Positions 1 through 8,262 of a DNA stretch of 64,000 nt are shown piece after piece. The notes under the pieces are model-generated. The model was not told where the DNA came from. It did no database searches and worked only from the letters and a program-made list of their open reading frames with translations. A program made the translations under genes and the position numbers. How positions within the stretch are numbered: the first letter of the stretch is position 1; the number at the start of each line of letters is the position of its first letter. The stretch is taken from positions 1,240,001-1,304,000 of the forward strand of contig NZ_OY808998.1 of NCBI RefSeq assembly GCF_963681195.1, written 5' to 3'. The stretch comes from Vibrio sp. 16 (GTDB lineage Bacteria > Pseudomonadota > Gammaproteobacteria > Enterobacterales > Vibrionaceae).

Positions 1-2
1 CG

Positions 3-308
3 ATCCGTCAAGGGTTACCAGAATCTTTACTTGCCCAAGCTATTGCGGCAGCAACATTTACGTCTCTGCCAGATATGTTTAACCACTTTGAGCGTGGGTA
101 CGACATTTACCTCGATTTGCTTGCTGATGAGCAGTTCCAACAACAGCATTACGATGCAACGTCTTGGATTTATTTGTACGCGATTCGTGCTGCACTTCGC
201 GCCGAGCAGCCAGAGCAAGCGCAGCTGTGGCTAAAAGTGATGGAACAAAAAAACAGCCAACATCCTCTTACCCTACAAGCTCAAGCCATTATCGAAAAAG
301 CGGCTTAA
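3..308 (+). CDS. C-terminal part of an unidentified protein (truncated by window edge)
   Basis: The reading frame is open from the left edge and ends at a TAA nine bases before the next gene, so only the last 101 residues are visible. They are helical-looking, rich in Ala, Gln and Leu, and end in a stretch (residues QAQLWLKVMEQ onward) that resembles a tetratricopeptide-type helical hairpin. No catalytic motif is visible and I do not recognise the family. The close spacing to the ABC ATPase gene and the shared strand suggest it is the upstream member of the same operon. An internal ATG at 75 exists, but the frame continues well upstream of it, so it is unlikely to be the start. Confidence 0.7.
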   Translation: MRQGLPESLLAQAIAAATFTSLPDMFNHFERGYDIYLDLLADEQFQQQHYDATSWIYLYAIRAALRAEQPEQAQLWLKVMEQKNSQHPLTLQAQAIIEKAA

Positions 309-317
309 GGAGGCGTT

Positions 318-1001
318 ATGCTTGAATTTACGGACATTTTTAAGCAGTACCAACTGGGCCAACAGCGTGTTGACGCCCTAAAAGGGGTGAGCGGGCGCAT
401 CAATCAAGGTGAAATGGTGGCTCTTTGTGGCCCGTCAGGGTCTGGGAAAAGTACCTTGCTCAATGTGCTCGGATTACTCGAAATGGATTATCAGGGCAAG
501 ATTGAATTGGCGGGAAAAGCCTACCCAAGAGACCCAATGGCTGCCGCCCAATATCGGCGTACTCGCTTAGGGTTTGTGTTCCAGCGCTTCAATTTGATTC
601 CTGTTATGTCGGCGTGGGAAAACGTCGCTTACCCACTGATGCTCAACGGCTTGTCTCTCGCGGAGCAGAAGCGAAAATCCCTCGATATTCTCGACAGAGT
701 TGGGTTAGCGGAGTTTGTCGACCATAGGCCGGATAATTTATCTGGTGGCCAGCAGCAGCGTGTGGCTATTGCGAGAGCTCTCGTCCATCAACCAGAAATG
801 GTGATTGCCGATGAGCCAACCGCGAGCTTAGATAGCCAAACCGCAGCGTTGGTGGTGGAAATGATGAAGTCACTCGGTCACGAAATGGGCACCACCTTTG
901 TCGTCGCAACGCATGATGCGCGAATGGCGATGCACTGCGACCGAACCATTGACCTAGTGGATGGTGTAATCAGTTCGGAGGCAATGCAATGGGCAAGTTG
1001 A
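318..1001 (+). CDS. ABC transporter ATP-binding protein, LolD/MacB type
   Basis: A 227-residue cytoplasmic ATPase that would power the FtsX-type permease encoded next. Walker A is GPSGSGKST (about residues 39-47), the signature is LSGGQQQR (about 141-148) and Walker B is MVIADEPTAS, followed by a switch His in VATHD. The length and these motifs fit the LolD/MacB/FtsE group, which drives extraction or export of lipoproteins and other envelope substrates instead of bulk import. An AGGAGG Shine-Dalgarno lies just ahead of the ATG. The gene ends 13 bases inside the permease gene, so the two are probably translationally coupled. It is not the housekeeping lolD, because no lolC/lolE pair is present. 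Confidence 0.93.
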   Translation: MLEFTDIFKQYQLGQQRVDALKGVSGRINQGEMVALCGPSGSGKSTLLNVLGLLEMDYQGKIELAGKAYPRDPMAAAQYRRTRLGFVFQRFNLIPVMSAWENVAYPLMLNGLSLAEQKRKSLDILDRVGLAEFVDHRPDNLSGGQQQRVAIARALVHQPEMVIADEPTASLDSQTAALVVEMMKSLGHEMGTTFVVATHDARMAMHCDRTIDLVDGVISSEAMQWAS

Positions 1002-2248
1002 TTCCTTTATCTATCCGTGTGGCGTTTTTGAATCTACAGCGCAATCGTCGCAGAAGTGTGCTTTCCATATTAATTATCGCCATCGCTGTCTTTGCCTTAA
1101 CCGCAGCGGGTGGCTTTGGCTTGTACACCTATGAGTCTTTGAAAGAATCGACCGCGAGAGAGACTGGTCACATCACCATCAGCCAGCCCAACTATTTTGA
1201 AATGGACGAGGAAATGCCGCTCGAAAATGGTTTGGCTGACAGCGCTACGATTTCAAAAGCGTTAATTGCCAATAAAGCGATTCGAGGGATTCAGCCACGA
1301 ATCGAGTTTAATGGTTTGATCTCCAATGGCAGTAAGTCGACCATTTTTGTTGGCTCAGGGGTGAATGACCGTGAATTTGATATGAAGGGACCATTTCTGG
1401 ATATTCGCCAAGGGAAGACATTATCTAATGTGAATTCGCCGCGCTACGATGAAAGCGAACCTGAAGTGATGCTTGGTGTGGATTTGGCTAAGAACCTGAA
1501 AGTGTCGGTTGGCGATTGGGTGACACTGCTGGCCACCACCAGTGACGGTGCGCTCAATGCGTTTGATTTTAAGGTTCGAGGTATTTTCTCAACAGGTGTT
1601 CCAGAGTTGGATAAGCGCCAGCTTTACTTACATATCCTCTCTGCACAAGATCTCTTGGCTTCAGACAGAGTGAGCACGCTATCGGTGTTTTTGTTTGATA
1701 CCCAGAAAACCCAAACCGTGCAGAACTGGGTCGATACCACGCTGAGTAACATCGATTTGGCGCAAGAAATTGAGCTGACCCCTTGGCAAGATAGAGCCTT
1801 TTTCTACAGCAAAGTAAAAGATTTGTACGATCGCATCTTTGGCATCATGGGCGCGGTTATGGCGCTGGTGGTTTTTGTTGCCTTGTTTAACACCATGACC
1901 ATGTCGGTCACGGAGCGTACTCGTGAAATCGGGACGCTGTCAGCGCTGGGCACTTACCCGAGTGAAATCGTCTCAGGTTTTGTGAAAGAAGCAGGTCTTT
2001 TGGCGTTGATCGGCTCGGTGGTTGGTGGCTTGTTAAGTGCGCTAGCGGCGCTGTTTCTGATGGTGGTTGATGTTCAAATGCCGCCACCCCCAGGCAGAAC
2101 GGACGGTTACCCACTCACTATTTATTTCTCTCTTGAGCTTGTCCTCGCATGTACCTTGGGTGTGGCTCTAATTTGTACGGTAGCCGCTTGGTTATCGGCG
2201 CGTAAAGGCGTGAACAAACCTATCACGGAGGCTCTTACTTATGTTTAA
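989..2248 (+). CDS. FtsX/MacB-type ABC transporter permease
   Basis: A 419-residue inner-membrane protein with the FtsX/LolC/MacB layout: one N-terminal membrane helix after RRRSVLSILIIAIAVFALTA, a large periplasmic domain (about residues 45-275), then three C-terminal helices around residues 285-405. The segment TERTREIGTLSALG just after the second helix is the typical FtsX-domain coupling motif. It overlaps the ATPase gene by 13 bases and the next gene by 8, so it belongs to a tightly coupled operon. Such permeases do not pump across the outer membrane. They perform mechanical work on periplasmic or membrane-anchored substrates, which fits the LolA-like protein encoded next. The substrate is unknown. 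Confidence 0.9.
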   Translation: MGKLIPLSIRVAFLNLQRNRRRSVLSILIIAIAVFALTAAGGFGLYTYESLKESTARETGHITISQPNYFEMDEEMPLENGLADSATISKALIANKAIRGIQPRIEFNGLISNGSKSTIFVGSGVNDREFDMKGPFLDIRQGKTLSNVNSPRYDESEPEVMLGVDLAKNLKVSVGDWVTLLATTSDGALNAFDFKVRGIFSTGVPELDKRQLYLHILSAQDLLASDRVSTLSVFLFDTQKTQTVQNWVDTTLSNIDLAQEIELTPWQDRAFFYSKVKDLYDRIFGIMGAVMALVVFVALFNTMTMSVTERTREIGTLSALGTYPSEIVSGFVKEAGLLALIGSVVGGLLSALAALFLMVVDVQMPPPPGRTDGYPLTIYFSLELVLACTLGVALICTVAAWLSARKGVNKPITEALTYV

Positions 2249-3008
2249 GCTCATCAATCGATTCAGTGCGGTCAGTTTACTGCTGGTTAGTCAGGCGTTA
2301 AGTGCTCAATCTGCGCCTATGGATGTTGGTTCCATGGTGCGCAATGCAGATAGCTTCCGCCAAGGGTATGAGTCAGCCAAAGTGGTTTCAGAGGTGGCGC
2401 TATACGAAAACGACACGCTTGATAAAACACGCGAGTACCATGTCTACACGCGTGAAAACCGAGAGTCGTTGGTGGTGTTTAAATCTCAGGTTGAGCAAGG
2501 GCAAAAGATGCTCATGCTAGGGGATAACTACTGGTTAGTGATGCCAAAGAGCCGTCGACCCATTCGAATCACGCCCATGCAAAAGCTGTTGGGTGAAGCG
2601 TCGGTTGGCGACATCTCTACTCTGACTTGGAGTGAGGATTACCACGCGACGTTTGTCTCGCAAGATCAACTCGATGTGGCTGGCAAGACAGTCTCGACCC
2701 ATCAGCTGCGTTTACGTTCAACCACTAAGGGCGCCAGTTATCATCGTATTGATCTTTGGCTAGATGCAGGCAACGATTTCCCGGTCAAAGCGGATTTATA
2801 TTTACGTTCAGGCAAACTTGCCAAACAAGCGTACTTTGAAGGTGGTGATCTCGATGGCGAAAATCGAGTGGTCTCTATGACGCTACTCGACAAGATACAG
2901 CCAGCGAAGAAAACCGTCATTACGTACCAGCAAATTACGCCATTATCACTTGAAGATAAATACTATAACCCGGCGTACTTAACTCGCAACGCGGTGACGG
3001 AGCTCTAG
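2241..3008 (+). CDS. Outer-membrane lipoprotein-sorting (LolA-like) periplasmic protein
   Basis: A 255-residue protein with an N-terminal signal peptide (hydrophobic SLLLVSQALSAQSA, predicted cleavage near residue 24). The mature part has the beta-rich pattern of the LolA-like family often annotated as outer membrane lipoprotein-sorting protein. The stretch MLMLGDNYWLVMPKSRRPIR and the later ITPMQKLLGEASVGD are typical of that family. LolA-fold proteins carry acyl chains through the periplasm. Because it follows an ABC ATPase and FtsX permease directly (8-base overlap), I infer that it receives or delivers a lipid-like or lipoprotein substrate. It is distinct from canonical LolA, which is about 200 residues long and encoded elsewhere. 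Confidence 0.82.
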   Translation: MFKLINRFSAVSLLLVSQALSAQSAPMDVGSMVRNADSFRQGYESAKVVSEVALYENDTLDKTREYHVYTRENRESLVVFKSQVEQGQKMLMLGDNYWLVMPKSRRPIRITPMQKLLGEASVGDISTLTWSEDYHATFVSQDQLDVAGKTVSTHQLRLRSTTKGASYHRIDLWLDAGNDFPVKADLYLRSGKLAKQAYFEGGDLDGENRVVSMTLLDKIQPAKKTVITYQQITPLSLEDKYYNPAYLTRNAVTEL

Positions 3009-4277
3009 ATGAAAACAGTCGTGATAGGGCTTGTCGCCAGTTTGTCAGTCGCGCCGAGCTATGCTGACGAGGTGAATTTAGAGTGGGATTGGACCTTGAG
3101 TGGCAGCTCTACCACTCATCAAGACTCCCTACTACTGGGTGACCGTGAACAAACATCGACTCAGGCGCTCGATGCATTGATTGACGTAGAGCTACGTGCC
3201 TATCAATGGACGGGCTTGTTTGCAGCCAAAGGCAGTGACGTGCTTTCCAATTCGGACAGCAGTGAATACAAGGGTGAGTTCATCATTCAAGAGCTGTTCT
3301 GGCAAGGTGGGCTGTCACTGATGGAGACGTCTATCGATGTAACTTTGGGGAAAATGCGCCTCGATTGGGGAGTGGGGTATGGTTATCGCCCGTTGGATGT
3401 GTTTAAACCCTATCGACGAAACCCTGTGGGCATTCAAGTAGAAGAGGGAACGCTCACGGCGATGGCCTCCTATTTTGACGAGCAAGGGGATTGGAGCCTT
3501 GTCTATTCAAACTCTAAGCACACTCAGCAAGCGGGCAGTGAGCTGGAAGAAGAATCTCAGCAGCATGGCATTGGCTTGCGTCGTTACGCGTTTGTGGGTG
3601 ATAGCGAGTATCAATGGTTAGCCTACTACGATGACGTTCGCCACGGTCTTGTGGGAGGATCGTTTGTTACCGTTCTTGATGCCTCATGGGCGATGCACGC
3701 GTCTGCCGTTTATCAGCGTAACTACTTGGGCTATCAGCAAGGTCAGCTTTTGGACGCGGTGAGCTTAGATAAACAGCCGAACGGGTATCAGGCTTTAGTT
3801 GGGGCGAACTGGGCGAACGAGGTAGGCAACAATATCATCGTCGAATATTGGTATGATAGCCGCGGCTGGGACAAATCCGATTGGCAGCAAGCATTAGATC
3901 GTGTCGACCGTTTAAGTGGTTCCAACCTAACCGCGCCATTAGCACCGTCTTACGCTCAGGGGCTCTACCACGCCAACTTAATGGCTCACAACGTGATGGT
4001 CCACTGGAGCTTGGATTCGAGCGCGTGGAGTCAATGGCAATGGTCGCAGGATTACTTGTGGCTGAATAACTTCACCCCAACGGCAGACTTTCTGTACTCG
4101 CCGCAAGATGGCGGTTTGATCGCAACGCAATGGCTAGATTATCAAGCGTACGATTCTGGTGATATGTCACTAAATATTGAGACCGCGCTCCGCTTTATGA
4201 CCGGAGACCGTGACTCGGTATATGCAAACTTGTCCGATAAGCGTATGGTTTTTATCAATATTAAGGGAAGGTTCTAA
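3009..4277 (+). CDS. Putative outer-membrane beta-barrel protein of the ABC/LolA-like operon
   Basis: A 422-residue protein with a signal peptide (MKTVVIGLVASLSVAPSYA, predicted cleavage near residue 19). The mature protein has many alternating aromatic/polar strands (for example YQWLAYYDDVRHG and WSQWQWSQDYLWLN), charged loops, and ends in IKGRF with a C-terminal aromatic residue as expected for an outer-membrane barrel. The ATG follows the previous stop codon directly, and the stop overlaps the next gene by one base. I recognise no named family. The context suggests it is the outer-membrane partner or target of the ABC/LolA-like system. A soluble periplasmic beta protein is the alternative. 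Confidence 0.7.
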   Translation: MKTVVIGLVASLSVAPSYADEVNLEWDWTLSGSSTTHQDSLLLGDREQTSTQALDALIDVELRAYQWTGLFAAKGSDVLSNSDSSEYKGEFIIQELFWQGGLSLMETSIDVTLGKMRLDWGVGYGYRPLDVFKPYRRNPVGIQVEEGTLTAMASYFDEQGDWSLVYSNSKHTQQAGSELEEESQQHGIGLRRYAFVGDSEYQWLAYYDDVRHGLVGGSFVTVLDASWAMHASAVYQRNYLGYQQGQLLDAVSLDKQPNGYQALVGANWANEVGNNIIVEYWYDSRGWDKSDWQQALDRVDRLSGSNLTAPLAPSYAQGLYHANLMAHNVMVHWSLDSSAWSQWQWSQDYLWLNNFTPTADFLYSPQDGGLIATQWLDYQAYDSGDMSLNIETALRFMTGDRDSVYANLSDKRMVFINIKGRF

Positions 4278-5314
4278 TGAACGAAACATTAAAGCATCAT
4301 GGCAAAGACAGCATTCGCAGCCTGATCTTAACCTCGCTCTTTTGTATGGTCATTGCTTTTGTCACCCAATCGATTTGGCCGAGCAGTTACATGGAGCACT
4401 TGTTGATTAGCATTGGCTACGGGTACAGCGCGGTGGGTACATCTCACCTTGTTGCTCTGTTCATTCCTTCATTGTCATCGCGTCAAGTTACCTTGATTGG
4501 CTTGGCTGGAGCGATGACAATAGGCACTGCTAATGCTTACTTTGTACTTCAAAAATATGATGAGTTCGCTCAGATTAGCGATTTAAAGCCCGTTGTTATT
4601 TTAGGGTTAGTGTTTACTTGTACCTGCTTTGTGTTTTTCTATGCGCACGAACAACGCTTAATCGCGCAAAAAGAAGCTGAGATTGCCAAGCGCAAACAAA
4701 GTGAGCTCGAAAAAGCGATGTTGCTTAGCCAGTTAAAACAGCTTCAAAGCCAGATAGAGCCGCACTTCTTGTTTAACACCTTGGCCAACGTGAGCGTATT
4801 GATCGGACAAGATCCGAAACAAGCGCAGTTGATGTTGGAACGTCTGACTGATTTGTTACGTGGCACGCTCAAATCGAGCCGCCAAGAATACTCGTCCTTA
4901 CAGACCGAATTGGAGATGGTGGACGCATACTTGGCGATACAACAGATTCGCTTGGGTAATCGCTTAAGTTACTCGATTGATAACCCGATTCAGCAAGAAG
5001 TGAATTTACCCCCTTTAGTTATTCAGCCTTTGGTAGAAAATGCGATTCAACACGGCATTGAGCCAAAAGTCGATGGCGGAAGCGTGCACATTTCGGTACA
5101 ACAGAGTGATTGTGACTTAATCATTGAAGTTGCCGATTCTGGCGTGGGAATGAACAGTGGACTAGGGCAAGCGGGTCACGGCGTTGGTCTGCAAAACACC
5201 AGACAGCGTTTAAAAGCCTTGTTTGGTGAGCATGCCAACTTATCGCTTTTGGAATCCCAATCTGGGGGCGTCAAAGCCAAAGTGTCGATTCCCCTAAACG
5301 CACTGCCAAGCTAA
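4277..5314 (+). CDS. Sensor histidine kinase, LytS/YehU type (His_kinase family)
   Basis: A 345-residue inner-membrane kinase. Four hydrophobic segments fill residues 15-125, followed by a coiled coil (AHEQRLIAQKEAEIAKRKQ) and the His_kinase domain. The phosphoacceptor is in QIEPHFLFN (His about residue 163). The ATPase domain shows an N-box, PLVENAIQHGIEP (about 250), and a G-box, DSGVGMN (about 286). This class pairs with LytTR-domain response regulators, and one is encoded directly downstream. There is no large periplasmic sensor domain, so the membrane region probably senses the envelope or a small ligand. It shares one base with the barrel gene, which places it in the export operon. A repeat element follows its stop codon. 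Confidence 0.92.
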   Translation: MNETLKHHGKDSIRSLILTSLFCMVIAFVTQSIWPSSYMEHLLISIGYGYSAVGTSHLVALFIPSLSSRQVTLIGLAGAMTIGTANAYFVLQKYDEFAQISDLKPVVILGLVFTCTCFVFFYAHEQRLIAQKEAEIAKRKQSELEKAMLLSQLKQLQSQIEPHFLFNTLANVSVLIGQDPKQAQLMLERLTDLLRGTLKSSRQEYSSLQTELEMVDAYLAIQQIRLGNRLSYSIDNPIQQEVNLPPLVIQPLVENAIQHGIEPKVDGGSVHISVQQSDCDLIIEVADSGVGMNSGLGQAGHGVGLQNTRQRLKALFGEHANLSLLESQSGGVKAKVSIPLNALPS

Positions 5315-5316
5315 TG

Positions 5317-5609
5317 AGGGTCTGTTGATCTTTCGAGCTGATTTTTGCAGCAGTTTGTGGGAAATTTCTACAAGGCAGAGGCTTTGAAGTGTAGCTAGCC
5401 TACATGAAAAGCCGATAACGCAGTAGAAATGAACCACAAACGCTGCCCGAAGGGTTCGGCTGCGCGCCCCGGGCTAAAATCGTTTTATGCTTTGTTAAGG
5501 GGGATTTACTTAGAATGACTAGGCTACACACCCCTTGCCGCGCCTAAAACGATTTTGACTAGGCGTCCCCATCCGAACAAAATTTAACCGCGAAAGGTCA
5601 ACAGACCCT
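5317..5609. mobile_element. MITE-like element with 19-bp terminal inverted repeats
   Basis: A 293-base non-coding element occupies the gap between kinase and response-regulator genes. Its ends, AGGGTCTGTTGATCTTTCG (5317-5335) and the complement of 5591-5609, match at 18 of 19 positions. TAAT occurs just outside the left end (5312-5315) and overlapping the right end (5609-5612), which could be a target duplication that includes the kinase stop codon. Inside lie two further inverted repeats: 5347-5371 with 5423-5446 (long, imperfect) and 5475-5487 with 5544-5556. A transcript would therefore fold strongly. No transposase frame exists within it, so any movement would need a transposase supplied in trans. 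Confidence 0.75.
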
Positions 5610-5628
5610 AATAAATGGAGTATCTGCT

Positions 5629-6420
5629 ATGAGCCAAACACCGCTCACTGCCATTATTGCTGACGATGAACCTTTGCTTCGTTTTCATTTGGATAAAGCC
5701 TTAGCCGATGTTTGGCCTGAACTAGAAATAAAAGGCTTAGCGGAAAATGGCGAGCAGGCACTTGAGTTAATTGAGGCTCACCAACCGACCATCGCATTTT
5801 TGGATATCCGTATGCCGAAATGCGATGGGATGCAGGCGGCGAAACGTTTGATGGAAAATAACAGCGCGACAACGGTTGTGTTTGTTACCGCTTACGATGA
5901 GTATGCGGTGCAAGCCTTTGAAAACAATGCTGCGGATTATTTGCTCAAGCCTTTGTCGGAAACGAGGCTGGAGCAGTGTGTCACTCGGCTTAAACAAAAA
6001 TTTAGTGTTGATGCAACGGCTCAAGCGCCCGATATGCAGGCGCTGTTTCAACAGATGCAGCAACTTGCTGAGCAAAAGACACCTAACTACCTGAGTTGGA
6101 TTCGAGCCAGCAAAGGGGAGGACATTCACCTTATTTCGGTTTCAGAAGTGCTCTATTTTAAAGCCGAAGATAAGTATGTGTCTTTGTTCCAGCAGGAGCA
6201 AAACAAAACCGTCGAGTACGTTTTGCGAACCTCCCTCAAAGAGTTACTGACTCAGTTAGATCCAGACCAGTTCTGGCAGATTCATCGTTCAACCATTGTC
6301 AATGTGTCAGCCATTGAGCGAGTTAAAAAGGAATTTACCGGCAAGATGGTAGTGATAGTGGGCGGTGAAAAGCTACCTGTCAGTCGGGCGATGCAAGCCA
6401 AGTTTAACACTTGTTGGTAG
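5629..6420 (+). CDS. LytTR-family response regulator
   Basis: A 263-residue DNA-binding response regulator. The receiver domain (about residues 8-120) has the acidic pair ADDEP near residue 12, the phosphoacceptor Asp in FLDIRMP (about residue 59), the conserved Thr in VFVTAYDEYA and the Lys in LLKPL. A linker leads into a LytTR domain (about 158-263) with the typical VLYFKAEDKYV and FWQIHRSTIVNV segments. LytTR proteins bind DNA through beta strands, not a helix-turn-helix. It is the evident partner of the kinase encoded upstream. Without the intervening repeat element the two genes would be only about 20 bases apart, so they were probably one transcription unit. Confidence 0.94.
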   Translation: MSQTPLTAIIADDEPLLRFHLDKALADVWPELEIKGLAENGEQALELIEAHQPTIAFLDIRMPKCDGMQAAKRLMENNSATTVVFVTAYDEYAVQAFENNAADYLLKPLSETRLEQCVTRLKQKFSVDATAQAPDMQALFQQMQQLAEQKTPNYLSWIRASKGEDIHLISVSEVLYFKAEDKYVSLFQQEQNKTVEYVLRTSLKELLTQLDPDQFWQIHRSTIVNVSAIERVKKEFTGKMVVIVGGEKLPVSRAMQAKFNTCW

Positions 6421-6441
6421 CACAAAAGGGGATGGAAAAGG

Positions 6442-6477
6442 CAGGATATAAGCACGCGGCTTATATCCTGTTTTTTT
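6442..6477 (+). terminator. Intrinsic terminator after the LytTR regulator gene
   Basis: A perfect 12-bp stem (CAGGATATAAGC at 6442-6453 with its complement at 6459-6470) and a 5-base loop are followed by seven T residues. It ends the rightward operon. The opposite strand has no good T tract. Confidence 0.9.
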
Positions 6478-6481
6478 ATGT

Positions 6482-8113
6482 CTATAGTTTGACAGCGATT
6501 GACTCGTAAGGGGTCAACGAATAGCGTGCTGGCAATCTGTTTAAGTCTTGATGGTTGCTGATTAGCGTTTCACACTCTTGCTCAACCAAATGGGCAGGTA
6601 AATTGAGTTCAACCGTTTGGTTGCTGAAATTGTTAATCACCACGATGTGTTGATGACTGTCTTTTCGCTCATACGCAAACACCTGAGGATCGTTTTCAAG
6701 CAGAGGAATGAAGTCACCGTAGACAATCACCGGGTGCGATTTGCGCAGCGCAATGAGCTGTTTGTAGTGGTAGAAAATGGACTCTTTATCTTCAAGCGCA
6801 TCAGCGACATTGATCTCTGGATAGTTCGGGTTGAGTTCGATCCAAGGCGTACCTGTGGTGAAGCCAGCGTGGTTGTCGCTGTTCCAATGCATCGGCGTGC
6901 GGGCGTTATCACGGCCATTCTCATGGATTGCCTGCATCATATGTTCGTGGCTCACACCAGATTCGGTTTTGACTTTGTAGAAGTTGAGTGTCTCAATGTC
7001 TTTGTATTGCTCAAGTGATTCAAAGGCGACATTGGTCATACCGATCTCTTCACCTTGATAGATGTACGGCGTTCCTTTCATAAAGTGCAACGTTGTGGCG
7101 AGCATTTTCGCCGACTTCACGCGGTACTCCTTCTCGCACCCGTATTTAGACACGACACGCGGCAGATCGTGGTTGTTCCAAAACAGCGAGTTCCAGCCTT
7201 CGTTTTTCAACTCAACTTGCCACTTGGTGAGCACCTGCTTGAACTCGACCAAATCCAGCGGCTTAGGTTGCCATTTATCCCCATCTTGCCAAGTAAGCGT
7301 AATGTGTTCGAATTGGAACACCATCGAGAGTTCATTGCGCTCAGGGTTGCTGTATAGCTTGGCGATTTCGGGTGTGGCTCCCCATGTTTCGCCCACGGTT
7401 AAAAGATCTTTATCGCCGAATGTGGCTTGGTTCATCTGCTTCAATAGCGGATGCAATCTTTCACCGTTGCCAGTGATGCCTTTGTCGACTTCTTTGCCAA
7501 TCAGGTCAATGACATCCAAACGGAATCCACCAATGCCTTGGTCAATCCACCAGTTCATCATGTCAAAGACTTTGTTATGTACGGCAGGGTTTTCCCAGTT
7601 AAGGTCTGGCTGGCGCTTGGAAAACAGATGGAAATAGTACTGCTGATTCTCTTCGTCCCATTGCCATGCGCTACCACCAAAAATGGAGCCAATGTCGCTT
7701 GGGGCGCTGCCATCAGGGTTTGCATCACGCCAGATGTAGAAATCACGATAGTCGCTGTCTGGGTTCGCCTTGGCTTCCACAAACCAAGGGTGTTCGTCAG
7801 AGGTGTGGTTAACCACCAAATCCATCACGATACGAATCCCGCGCTGCTTGGCTTGATCAAGCAGTGCTCGCATGTCGTCCATGGTACCAAATTCGGGTGC
7901 AATGGCTTGGTAATCGGAAATGTCGTAACCATTGTCATCCATCGGGGATTGATACACTGGTGAGAGCCAGACAACGTCGACACCCAACTGCTCTAAATAG
8001 TCGAGTTTGCTGATGATGCCTTGTAGATCGCCAATGCCATCTCCGTTGGAGTCACAAAAGCTACGTGGATAAATTTGATAGACGACACTGTTATGCCACC
8101 AACGTTGTTCCAT
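6482..8113 (-). CDS. dexB: Alpha-1,6-glucosidase (DexB / oligo-1,6-glucosidase type, GH13)
   Basis: A cytoplasmic GH13 hydrolase of 543 residues expected to release glucose from the non-reducing ends of isomalto-oligosaccharides or short dextrins. The barrel starts at once (WWHNSVVYQIYPRSF). Region I is DLVVNHTSDEHPWF, the nucleophile Asp is in GGFRLDVIDLIG, the acid/base Glu in LLTVGETWG and the third acid in WNNHDLPR. The segments SPVYQSPMDDNGYDI and KRQPDLNWEN are strongly DexB-like. There is no signal peptide. The frame also opens at a TTG at 8131, but that codon overlaps an AAAAGG Shine-Dalgarno placed nine bases before the ATG at 8113, which is preferred. MalL or TreC activity is possible. 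It is divergent from the LysR gene, with a shared candidate operator between them. Confidence 0.9.
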   Translation of the reverse strand: MEQRWWHNSVVYQIYPRSFCDSNGDGIGDLQGIISKLDYLEQLGVDVVWLSPVYQSPMDDNGYDISDYQAIAPEFGTMDDMRALLDQAKQRGIRIVMDLVVNHTSDEHPWFVEAKANPDSDYRDFYIWRDANPDGSAPSDIGSIFGGSAWQWDEENQQYYFHLFSKRQPDLNWENPAVHNKVFDMMNWWIDQGIGGFRLDVIDLIGKEVDKGITGNGERLHPLLKQMNQATFGDKDLLTVGETWGATPEIAKLYSNPERNELSMVFQFEHITLTWQDGDKWQPKPLDLVEFKQVLTKWQVELKNEGWNSLFWNNHDLPRVVSKYGCEKEYRVKSAKMLATTLHFMKGTPYIYQGEEIGMTNVAFESLEQYKDIETLNFYKVKTESGVSHEHMMQAIHENGRDNARTPMHWNSDNHAGFTTGTPWIELNPNYPEINVADALEDKESIFYHYKQLIALRKSHPVIVYGDFIPLLENDPQVFAYERKDSHQHIVVINNFSNQTVELNLPAHLVEQECETLISNHQDLNRLPARYSLTPYESIAVKL

Positions 8114-8198
8114 TGCTCTATACCTTTTCAATCAAATAGAAACTGATGATGACTATAGCCGACATTTTGCGACAAAAATAATTGAATCTTTGAATCTG

Positions 8199-8221
8199 GT
8201 TATAGAAAAAATCAATATCAA
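8199..8221 (-). promoter_or_regulatory. Candidate LysR-type operator upstream of the alpha-glucosidase gene
   Basis: This 23-bp site matches the one upstream of malE (10509-10531) at 21 of 23 positions. Its core is TATAG-N7-CAATA, close to a T-N11-A inverted repeat. It lies between the divergent glucosidase and LysR genes. If the TATAGT on the minus strand at 8152-8157 is the -10 element, the site is centred near -65, the usual recognition position for LysR regulators. Confidence 0.65.
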
Positions 8222-8262
8222 GCGCTAACCTTAGCCCGATAATATGTGTGGTGATATAGAAA

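Noticed and set aside
5475..5556. Inverted repeats in the 5317-5609 element as an ordinary intrinsic terminator of the kinase gene
   Set aside because: No T tract follows any of the arms, and the matching 19-bp ends point to a mobile-type element.
7062..7637. 191-codon plus-strand frame opposite the alpha-glucosidase gene
   Set aside because: It lies wholly antisense to a well-supported GH13 gene, overlaps another antisense frame, lacks a ribosome site and has no recognisable motif.
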